Source: Oleispira sp964022115
GTDB lineage: Bacteria; Pseudomonadota; Gammaproteobacteria; Pseudomonadales; Oceanobacteraceae
NCBI GenBank assembly: GCA_964022115.1
Contig: CAXIBC010000056.1
Coordinates: 1-19,099 of the forward strand
DNA length: 19,099 nucleotides
Direction of reading: 5' to 3'
Shown piece by piece: positions 1 to 5,413 of the stretch. The notes below the pieces were generated by a model, which was given only the letters and a program-made list of their open reading frames with translations, had not been told where the DNA came from and ran no database searches. Made by a program: the position numbers and the translations under genes. Positions within the stretch are counted from its first letter, which is position 1, and each line of letters starts with the position of its first letter.

Positions 1-82
1 GACCAGATGTCGGCCTAAAGACCAGATGTCGGCCTAAAGACCAGATGTCGGCCTACAGACCGACCTACAGGAGCGACCTACA
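1..82. repeat. 19-bp tandem repeat array, decaying to shorter copies
   Basis: Three head-to-tail copies of GACCAGATGTCGGCCTAAA lie at 1-19, 20-38 and 39-57; the third ends in TACA instead of TAAA. Two shortened derivatives follow, GACCGACCTACA at 58-69 and GGAGCGACCTACA at 70-82. The first copy touches the window edge, so the array may be longer. GTCGG near 48-52 and CCGAC at 60-64 can form a small hairpin, and the CCGACCTACA core resembles REP-type extragenic repeats of gammaproteobacteria. There are no unique spacers between copies, so it is not a CRISPR. It lies downstream of suhB and no gene is visible in it. Confidence 0.85.
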
Positions 83-179
83 AGATATGGTGATGTCGCT
101 ATCCGGTATTTGTGTTTGAGCGAGGCGGTTGAAGTAGTCAATAAATATTGACTCTATCTGTTTCCATAGTGACATAAAG

Positions 180-230
180 AAGCCCCTTTATACTGGTTGT
201 ACTTGAAGTATAGTCAGTAAAAAGAGGCTT
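180..230. repeat. Long inverted repeat downstream of suhB
   Basis: A left arm at 180-195 (AAGCCCCTTTATACTG) and a right arm at 215-230 (CAGTAAAAAGAGGCTT) pair over 16 positions with one mismatch and one G-U wobble in the minus-strand RNA, around a 19-nt loop. It sits 34 bp beyond the suhB stop codon, so a suhB transcription terminator is the simplest reading. No clean U-tract follows on the minus strand (CTTTATGT), so intrinsic termination is uncertain. RNA 3'-end protection or a small mobile repeat are alternatives. Confidence 0.5.
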
Positions 231-263
231 GCTGGTAAGCTTTGTTGCAGAAGGCTTAGAAAT

Positions 264-1046
264 TTAGACTTTCTGGATTAGCTCTTTCAATAGGCGCGGG
301 TTGGCGACTAGAATATCGCCAGGCGCTTTAATTAAAGGCTCACCTGAAAGGTTGGCGGTTAGGCAACCTGATTCATGAGCAATTAAGCTACCAGCATTTA
401 ATGAAAATTCATCCATGTCGCAAAGCATAGCGCCGTGAAGGCGGTCGGCTGCGGTATAGGCCATCATTAATACACTGCTACCTAATGCGCGAACGTCATT
501 AGCTTGGCTCATAAGGCTGGTGATTTTTTGGCGAATTTCGAAAACACGCTCACCTTCACTATGGTTTGGTGTTTTAAAGCCAATAAGAGCTTGTCCAATT
601 TCACGCAGCTGACCACAGCGTAAGCGGCGATTATTAAGTTGCGCACCACGTCCACGGCTAGCACTGAACTCATCACCGTTCATTGGGTTAACAACCACGG
701 TATGCTCAGTTTTGCCATTGACTAGGCAGCTCACTATGATGGCGAAATCAGGTAGGCCTACGCGAAAGTTTACCAAATCATCGATGACACATACTTGCCA
801 TTGGTTTCTTGGAGTACCTTCAGCAGGGCTGTGAAAACCGGTTTCACGACCCTGGTAGCTGTCTTCTGGGCAGGCGTTTTTGAGCTCAAAAATAATGCTC
901 TTTTCAAGGCCGATGGCGCAGTCAGCTACAAATTTTGATTTTTCTTGATCGCTACTCTGGTAGGGATCGAAACGGTCCAAGCTACGGACCAAGTCTTGTC
1001 CTGCATTACGTGCAGCACGCAGCGCAAGGTTTACAAGCGGTTGCAT
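264..1046 (-). CDS. suhB: SuhB-like inositol monophosphatase-family protein, probable pseudoenzyme
   Basis: The 260-residue product is close to the E. coli SuhB length (267) and aligns along its whole length. Matches include the N-terminal ALRAARNAG, the GRGAQLNNRRLR segment and the C-terminal ILVANPRLLKEL. The metal-binding signatures are gone. The usual WVIDPLDGTTNF block reads CVIDDLVNF (residues 86-94), an in-frame loss that removes the second catalytic Asp and the GT pair. The WDFAAG block reads FSLNAG (214-219), replacing its Asp with Ser. The EESG block reads RETG. From family knowledge, E. coli SuhB also works non-catalytically with NusA in rRNA antitermination; loss of phosphatase residues while the fold is kept fits such a role here, which is inference. 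It is divergent from trmJ, as in other gammaproteobacteria. No strong Shine-Dalgarno precedes the ATG. Identity as the suhB orthologue is likely from position plus similarity; phosphatase activity is unlikely. Confidence 0.85.
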   Translation of the reverse strand: MQPLVNLALRAARNAGQDLVRSLDRFDPYQSSDQEKSKFVADCAIGLEKSIIFELKNACPEDSYQGRETGFHSPAEGTPRNQWQVCVIDDLVNFRVGLPDFAIIVSCLVNGKTEHTVVVNPMNGDEFSASRGRGAQLNNRRLRCGQLREIGQALIGFKTPNHSEGERVFEIRQKITSLMSQANDVRALGSSVLMMAYTAADRLHGAMLCDMDEFSLNAGSLIAHESGCLTANLSGEPLIKAPGDILVANPRLLKELIQKV

Positions 1047-1082
1047 AGGGCTACTAATCTCTTAAAGAACGGTGAACGCGCG

Positions 1083-1091
1083 AGTATAACA
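1083..1091 (-). promoter_or_regulatory. Extended -10 promoter element for suhB
   Basis: On the minus strand TGTTATACT forms an extended -10 (TGn plus TATACT), followed by a GC-rich CGCGCG discriminator. Transcription would begin near 1076 and give a leader of about 30 nt. No convincing -35 is seen (T-rich at the right distance). The cvfB promoter at 14922-14930 has the same architecture. Confidence 0.5.
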
Positions 1092-1142
1092 AAAAACTTT
1101 GTAGAAAAAAATTATTAATAGTGTTTTTTCCAATAGGCTTTT

Positions 1143-1158
1143 TCGTATCATGATACGA
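1143..1158. promoter_or_regulatory. 16-bp perfect palindrome upstream of trmJ, possible operator
   Basis: TCGTATCATGATACGA is a perfect 16-bp dyad lying 82 bp before the preferred trmJ start. It contains TATCAT (1146-1151), a possible -10 hexamer, so a bound dimeric repressor would block that promoter. I cannot name the regulator. Two copies of GAATGCGC follow at about 1170 and 1189 in the putative trmJ leader. Confidence 0.4.
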
Positions 1159-1239
1159 TTTACGCTGTTAGAATGCGCACCTTATAAAGAATGCGCTCGC
1201 TTTTTGTTGGGAGATGCTCATGTTATTAGAAGATGCCTC

Positions 1240-2037
1240 ATGTTAGATCAGATTAGAATCGTTTTAGTAAATACTACCCATTCTGGAAATATTGGCGCGG
1301 CGGCCCGTGCGATGAAGAATATGGGGGTGACTCAATTAGTGCTCGTCGATCCGATTGCAGAAATCGATGGTGATGCCATTGTTCGTGCCTCGGGTGCGTC
1401 AGAGATTCTAGATAGTTGCATCATAGTCTCGAGTTTGGATGAGGCTGTTGCCGGTTGTGGCTTGGTTATTGGTACCAGCGCTCGAGGTCGTCATATTCCA
1501 TGGCCTTTATGTTCTCCCCGTGAATGTGCTGATAAAGCAAAGACGGCGGTAGCCAATAATAATAGCGTGGCTTTGGTTTTTGGTCGTGAGTCTCGAGGCC
1601 TGACCAATGAAGAGCTGCATAAGTGTAATGCCCACGTACATATTCCTACTAACCCTGATTTTAGTTCATTGAATATCGCCGCTGCTGTGCAGGTTTTATG
1701 TTATGAAATGCGCATAGCATCGTTAGCGGAAGATTCGCAAGCCGATAATGAAAAAGCCAATAAGTGGGGGGTTGAGTGGGATTATGAACTGGCTCCCCAT
1801 GATGACTTAGAACGTTTTTTTGATCATTTAAAGCAGTCTCTGGTTGATATTGGCTTCCTTGATCCCAATACTCCTAAGCAGCTAATGACCCGCTTGCGTC
1901 GTATGTTTCAAAGAACCGCATTAGATAAAATGGAAGTCAGTATGATGCGCGGCATTTTGGCAGCGGTTCAACGTAAAGCTAAGGTTGCTAATGATGTGGC
2001 TGAGGATGACAATAATGATGATAAAACTAAGGGCTAA
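1240..2037 (+). CDS. trmJ: tRNA (cytidine/uridine-2'-O-)-methyltransferase TrmJ
   Basis: TrmJ 2'-O-methylates the ribose of nucleotide 32 in several tRNAs using S-adenosylmethionine, acting in the cytoplasm as a SPOUT-fold dimer. The start MLDQIRIVLVNTTHSGNIG at 1240 matches the N-terminus of known TrmJ. The frame is open back to an ATG at 1150, but those 30 extra residues have no family counterpart and that ATG lies inside a palindrome, so 1240 is preferred, giving 265 aa (E. coli 246). SPOUT knot motifs are clear: FGRESRGLTNEEL at about 114-126 and NPDFSSLNIAAAVQV at about 138-152. The C-terminal tail is acidic and low-complexity. It is followed after 9 bp by cysE, so the two are probably co-transcribed. 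The family assignment is secure. Confidence 0.93.
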   Translation: MLDQIRIVLVNTTHSGNIGAAARAMKNMGVTQLVLVDPIAEIDGDAIVRASGASEILDSCIIVSSLDEAVAGCGLVIGTSARGRHIPWPLCSPRECADKAKTAVANNNSVALVFGRESRGLTNEELHKCNAHVHIPTNPDFSSLNIAAAVQVLCYEMRIASLAEDSQADNEKANKWGVEWDYELAPHDDLERFFDHLKQSLVDIGFLDPNTPKQLMTRLRRMFQRTALDKMEVSMMRGILAAVQRKAKVANDVAEDDNNDDKTKG

Positions 2038-2046
2038 GCAATAATA

Positions 2047-2856
2047 ATGTTACGACGAATTCGACAAGACGTAGCCTGTGTATTTGAGCGTGATCCAGCA
2101 GCGCGTAATACCTTTGAGGTATTAACTACCTACCCTGGGGTGCACGCCATTATCCATTACCGAATAGCGAATTGGTTGTGGCGTAAAGGACTGAAGTGGC
2201 TCGCGCGATTTCTATCTACTTTTAGCCGCTGGATGACTGGGATTGAAATTCACCCTGGGGCAACCATTGGTGAGCGCTTCTTTATTGATCATGGCATGGG
2301 GGTAGTGGTAGGGGAAACCGCTGAAATTGGCAATGATTGCACGCTTTATCATGGGGTCACCTTAGGGGGCACTAGTTGGAAGAAAGGCAAGCGACACCCA
2401 ACATTACGTGATGGTGTTGTGGTAGGTGCTGGGGCTAAAGTACTTGGGCCTATTATTGTTCATGAAGGTGCGCGTATAGGTTCCAACGCTGTGGTTACTA
2501 AAGAGGTGCCCGCGGGTGTGAGTGTGGTTGGGATACCGGGGCGCATTGTGCGTAAGCCAGATCCAGAGTTGGATAAGCGTCGTAAGGTTATTGCTGATAA
2601 AATAGGTTTTGATGCTTATGGCATGGCTGATGAAATGCCGGATCCTATCGCGCGCTCGGTTAATAATTTAATGGATCACATGCTTGCAGTAGATTGCAAG
2701 ATTAATAATATTTGTAAATCATTGCATCAGATGGGTGATACCTCTTGTGATGAGGCCTTGCCTGAATTAAAAGCTTCTCGGGTTGAATCCTTAGCGGATA
2801 AAGGCAGTTCTGCGCCAGGGGGCTCTGTGGCTAGTGAGGATAAGCCGAATAGTTGA
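2047..2856 (+). CDS. cysE: Serine O-acetyltransferase (EpsC-type CysE)
   Basis: It transfers acetyl from acetyl-CoA to L-serine, making O-acetylserine, the acceptor for sulfide in cysteine synthesis. The 269-aa protein is the short type, lacking much of the N-terminal helical domain of enteric CysE. It has a left-handed beta-helix of hexapeptide repeats from about residue 66 to 170. His82 (in IDHGMG) and His117 (in KRHPTL) correspond to the two active-site histidines of E. coli CysE, and LGGTSWKKGKRHP is the usual active-site loop. After residue 170 comes a roughly 100-residue tail whose last 30 residues are Ser/Gly/Asp-rich and probably disordered. It lies 9 bp after trmJ with no clear Shine-Dalgarno, suggesting translational coupling. 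Placement just before iscR and iscS puts cysteine supply next to the desulfurase that consumes it, as in pseudomonads and Azotobacter. Confidence 0.95.
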   Translation: MLRRIRQDVACVFERDPAARNTFEVLTTYPGVHAIIHYRIANWLWRKGLKWLARFLSTFSRWMTGIEIHPGATIGERFFIDHGMGVVVGETAEIGNDCTLYHGVTLGGTSWKKGKRHPTLRDGVVVGAGAKVLGPIIVHEGARIGSNAVVTKEVPAGVSVVGIPGRIVRKPDPELDKRRKVIADKIGFDAYGMADEMPDPIARSVNNLMDHMLAVDCKINNICKSLHQMGDTSCDEALPELKASRVESLADKGSSAPGGSVASEDKPNS

Positions 2857-2882
2857 CTCTTTTATTCAGGTTTACGCATAAT
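2853..2882 (+). promoter_or_regulatory. Sigma-70-type promoter for iscR
   Basis: TTGACT at 2853-2858 and CATAAT at 2877-2882 are spaced by 18 bp; the -35 overlaps the cysE stop codon. A second possible pair is TTTACG (2871-2876) with AATAAT (2895-2900), also spaced by 18 bp. Either would drive iscR-iscS separately from trmJ-cysE. Confidence 0.5.
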
Positions 2883-2884
2883 GT

Positions 2885-2909
2885 GGGCCTGACTAATAAT
2901 GCTGATATT
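2885..2909 (+). promoter_or_regulatory. Candidate IscR type 1 binding site (one good half)
   Basis: CCTGACTAATAA at 2889-2900 fits the left half of the known type 1 IscR consensus (SYYGACTRWWW). The right half, GCTGATAT, fits poorly. The position at or just downstream of the putative promoters suits autorepression by [2Fe-2S]-IscR, which is known in E. coli. It is offered as a weak candidate only. Confidence 0.3.
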
Positions 2910-2923
2910 TTTGGGGTTGATCT

Positions 2924-3400
2924 GTGCGCTTAACGACGAAAGGACGCTACGCAGTTACTGCGATGTTGGATTTGGCCATTCATGCCAAGCAGGGGCCGAT
3001 TAGCCTAGGTGATATTTCTAGTCGTCAGGAAATTTCTTTATCGTATTTAGAGCAGTTATTTGCCAAGTTGCGCCGTAATGAATTGGTGACGAGCGTGCGT
3101 GGTCCAGGTGGTGGTTATCACTTGAGTCGTAGTGGTTTAGAGATCAATGTGGCTCAGGTTGTGGATGCGGTTAGTGAATCCTTGGATGCTACCCGCTGTG
3201 AAGGTCGAGGTGATTGTCAGCGTGGTGAGGCCTGTTTAACCCACCACCTATGGTGTGATTTAAGTGACCAAATCCATTCATTTCTAGCAAGTATTACCTT
3301 GCAAAGCTTAGTTGATCGAGAAGAAATCCGTGCTATTGCCCAGCGCCAAGATGGTTACCATAAAAATCGTATTGATGCCGTTGATGGTTTAGGCCTCTAG
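2924..3400 (+). CDS. iscR: Fe-S cluster-responsive transcriptional regulator IscR
   Basis: This 158-aa Rrf2-family winged-helix regulator senses Fe-S status through a [2Fe-2S] cluster and controls Fe-S assembly genes. The N-terminus MRLTTKGRYAVTAMLDLA and the wing GPGGGYHLSR are canonical. All cluster ligands are present at the E. coli positions: Cys92, Cys98, Cys104 and His107, in a CxGxxxCxxGxxCLTH arrangement. The start codon is GTG, with a GGGG stretch 7 nt upstream. It is followed after 81 bp by iscS. Retained ligands imply it still holds a cluster although the rest of the isc assembly genes are missing here. The identification is secure. Confidence 0.96.
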   Translation: MRLTTKGRYAVTAMLDLAIHAKQGPISLGDISSRQEISLSYLEQLFAKLRRNELVTSVRGPGGGYHLSRSGLEINVAQVVDAVSESLDATRCEGRGDCQRGEACLTHHLWCDLSDQIHSFLASITLQSLVDREEIRAIAQRQDGYHKNRIDAVDGLGL

Positions 3401-3481
3401 GCTGAGTGTGTTAAGCTGACGGTTATTAAATACAGAACTTAATATTGATTAAGCTCGTTCATTGTGACTCTCAGGACCCCC

Positions 3482-4630
3482 ATGAAACTTGTATATCTAG
3501 ATTATGCAGCAACGACTCCGGTTGCTATGGAAGTTGCCCAAACCATGGCGCAATACCTCACCCTTGAGGGCAATTTTGCCAACCCAGCGTCTCGCTCCCA
3601 TCGTTTTGGATGGCAGGCAGAAGAAGCGGTAGAGACAGCTCGCATGACAGTCGCCAAGTTAATTGGCGCGAGTAATCGTGAGATTGTTTGGACCAGTGGC
3701 GCGACGGAATCTAATAACCTAGCGATTAAAGGGGTATTAGAAGGTTTTGAAGCGGGCCATATTATTACTTCGACGATTGAGCATAAGGCTATTCTAGATA
3801 CCTGTGCTTACATAGAGGGTGCGACTAAGCTTGGTCACTTTGATGTTACCTATTTGGAACCCAATCATGAGGGTTTGATTACGGCGGAGCAGGTTCAGCA
3901 GGCTTTACGCCCAGATACCCGCTTAGTGAGCTTAATGTTGGTGAATAATGAGATTGGAAATGTCACGGATATTAAGTCTATTGCTGAGGTATTAAAAAAC
4001 CATGATGCCTTATTGCATTGTGATGCAGCGCAAGGGACGGGCAAGCTAGCAATAGATGTTGCTGATATGGGGGTCGATTTGATGTCGATTTGTGCCCATA
4101 AGATGTACGGTCCAAAGGGGATTGGCGCCTTGTATGTGCGTAAAGCGGCTGAAGTTAAGGTATATCAGCAGATTCATGGGGGTGGGCACGAGCGTAGTAT
4201 GCGCTCAGGTACTCTAGCACCCCATCAGATTGTTGGTTTTGCTAAAGCTGCGGAGTTGGTGATGGCGAACTTGGCGGCTGATATAAAACAGGTTGCTAAA
4301 TTGCGCGATCGCTTGTGGTTGGGGCTTGAGTCTTTAACGGGAGTACAGCGTAATACGCATTTGCAGCAGTGCAGCCCAAATCATCTTAATGTGAGTTTTG
4401 CTGGGGTTGATGGGGAGATTTTATTAGCATCCTTGGCTCAGCTGGCAATTTCTTCTGGCAGTGCCTGTAATTCGGCCACCGTAGCACCGTCTTATGTATT
4501 GAAAGCCTTGGGTTTGCCTGATGAGTTGGCTCATGCGGGGCTTAGATTCAGTATTGGGCGCTATACCAGTGAAGAAGATATTGATTTTGCTATTGCCGAA
4601 GTGACTCGAGTTTTGCAGGCGCTGAGATAA
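3482..4630 (+). CDS. iscS: Cysteine desulfurase IscS, lacking the C-terminal IscU-docking tail
   Basis: This PLP enzyme removes sulfur from cysteine and carries it as a persulfide to partners such as IscU and the tRNA thiolation proteins. ATG at 3482 (MKLVYLDYAATTPV) matches the family N-terminus and has AGGA 5 nt upstream; an in-frame GTG at 3464 would add six residues. The product is 382 aa against 404 in E. coli. The PLP lysine is at about 207 (AHKMYGPKG), a cofactor-stacking histidine at about 101 (EHKAILDT) and the catalytic cysteine at about 329 (SSGSACNSA). Alignment is colinear up to IDFAIAEVTRVLQALR, where it stops. The roughly 20-residue tail ending in a WAHH-like motif, which contacts IscU in enteric IscS, is absent, and the bases after the stop do not encode it in that frame. 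No iscU follows. Sulfur supply for tRNA thiolation or another scaffold is the likely remaining role; that is inference. Confidence 0.93.
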   Translation: MKLVYLDYAATTPVAMEVAQTMAQYLTLEGNFANPASRSHRFGWQAEEAVETARMTVAKLIGASNREIVWTSGATESNNLAIKGVLEGFEAGHIITSTIEHKAILDTCAYIEGATKLGHFDVTYLEPNHEGLITAEQVQQALRPDTRLVSLMLVNNEIGNVTDIKSIAEVLKNHDALLHCDAAQGTGKLAIDVADMGVDLMSICAHKMYGPKGIGALYVRKAAEVKVYQQIHGGGHERSMRSGTLAPHQIVGFAKAAELVMANLAADIKQVAKLRDRLWLGLESLTGVQRNTHLQQCSPNHLNVSFAGVDGEILLASLAQLAISSGSACNSATVAPSYVLKALGLPDELAHAGLRFSIGRYTSEEDIDFAIAEVTRVLQALR

Positions 4631-4731
4631 ATTAAACTGAATTGGTTAATTTGTGTTCAATCAAGCTGTCATTTCGAACTGGCTAGTATTTGCCTAGCTG
4701 ATAAGTCATAAATTCCATTCTAATTTACACA

Positions 4732-4759
4732 AAACCTGCGTATACTCCGCAGGTTTTTT
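4732..4759 (+). terminator. Intrinsic terminator after iscS, overlapping a possible ndk -10
   Basis: AAACCTGCG (4732-4740) pairs perfectly with CGCAGGTTT (4748-4756) around a 7-nt loop and is followed by a T run to 4759, a textbook intrinsic terminator for iscR-iscS. The loop begins with TATACT (4741-4746), a good -10 hexamer that could serve ndk; the best -35 at 17 bp is poor (TTCTAA). If both are used, ndk transcripts start just past the hairpin. Confidence 0.75.
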
Positions 4760-4790
4760 ATACCTATCATTCATATATTGGAGAATAATC

Positions 4791-5219
4791 ATGGCGATCG
4801 AACGCACTTTTTCTATTGTTAAGCCTGACGCAGTTGCTAAAAACGTAATCGGCGAAATTTACAGCCGTTTTGAAAAAGCAGGCCTTAAAGTCATTGCTGC
4901 TAAAATGGTTCAGTTGGATGACGAAAAAGCAGGCGGTTTTTACGCTGAGCACTCTGAGCGTCCTTTCTTCAAAGATTTGGTTGGCTTCATGACTTCTGGT
5001 CCAGTTATGGTTCAGGTTTTAGAAGGCGAAGGCGCTGTTCTTAAAAACCGTGACCTTATGGGCGCTACTAACCCTAAAGAAGCTGACGCTGGTACTATCC
5101 GCGCTGATTTCGCTGAAAGCATTGATGCTAACGCTGTTCACGGTTCTGACTCTTTAGAGTCTGCTGCTCGTGAAATTGCATATTTCTTCTCTGACGCAGA
5201 GCTTTGCCCACGCGGTTAA
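4791..5219 (+). CDS. ndk: Nucleoside diphosphate kinase
   Basis: Ndk transfers the gamma phosphate from ATP to other (d)NDPs through a phosphohistidine, balancing cytoplasmic nucleotide pools. The 142-aa length matches the bacterial family (E. coli 143). Key sites are visible: Lys11 in IVKPDAV, RDLMGATNP near 87-95, and the catalytic His117 in NAVHGSDS. ATG at 4791 has GGAG about 8 nt upstream (TTGGAGAATAATC). Codon choice is noticeably more biased than in neighbours (AAC, CTT, CGT, GGC preferred), as expected for a highly expressed gene. A terminator candidate on each side suggests a monocistronic unit. In related genomes ndk follows the complete isc cluster; here it directly follows iscS. 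Confidence 0.97.
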   Translation: MAIERTFSIVKPDAVAKNVIGEIYSRFEKAGLKVIAAKMVQLDDEKAGGFYAEHSERPFFKDLVGFMTSGPVMVQVLEGEGAVLKNRDLMGATNPKEADAGTIRADFAESIDANAVHGSDSLESAAREIAYFFSDAELCPRG

Positions 5220-5255
5220 GTTTTAGTTAGAAGGTATTTCAATACCTGCTTTGAG

Positions 5256-5298
5256 AGCAGCTTGCAATCTTTGACTGCACGCTGCTTTCTTAGTTTTA
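5256..5298 (+). terminator. Probable intrinsic terminator of ndk
   Basis: AGCAGC (5256-5261) pairs with GCTGCT (5281-5286), extended inside by TGCA (5263-5266) with TGCA (5276-5279) after one mismatch, and is followed by TTCTTAGTTTT. A smaller hairpin, AGGTAT/ATACCT at 5232-5247, precedes it. Confidence 0.6.
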
Positions 5299-5317
5299 AC
5301 AAAGCCATAAAGTTATG

Positions 5318-5371
5318 CCATTTCCCTTGTATTTTCTTCGTACATTTCGCTTTAGAATACAAAAGAAATGG
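5318..5371. repeat. 16-bp inverted repeat in the rlmN leader region
   Basis: CCATTTCCCTTGTATT (5318-5333) and AATACAAAAGAAATGG (5356-5371) are inverted copies matching at 14 of 16 positions around a 22-nt spacer. The two differences would be C-A mismatches in plus-strand RNA but U-G wobbles in minus-strand RNA. It ends 42 bp before the rlmN start. It could be an operator flanking the rlmN promoter or an RNA structure. I could not place a convincing -35/-10 pair in it (TAGAAT at 5353-5358 is the best -10). Confidence 0.5.
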
Positions 5372-5413
5372 TTTATCCGCCTAGGATGATACTTCCACTG
5401 CTCGGTGACCAAG

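Noticed and set aside
1..57. CRISPR array or plasmid/phage iterons
   Set aside because: The 19-bp copies are directly adjacent with no spacers, there are no cas genes, and the context is chromosomal housekeeping DNA without a replication gene.
1150..1239. N-terminal extension of TrmJ from ATG 1150
   Set aside because: The 30 residues do not resemble any TrmJ N-terminus, whereas MLDQIRIVLV at 1240 matches it exactly in position.
3401..3481. Small RNA or RyhB-type target between iscR and iscS
   Set aside because: Only a short AT-rich CTTAAT/ATTAAG hairpin is seen; nothing in the sequence supports a specific regulatory RNA interaction.
4767..4952. Minus-strand 61-residue open frame overlapping the ndk start
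   Set aside because: It is antisense to the highly conserved ndk coding sequence, has no supporting ribosome site, and is a by-product of ndk codon bias.
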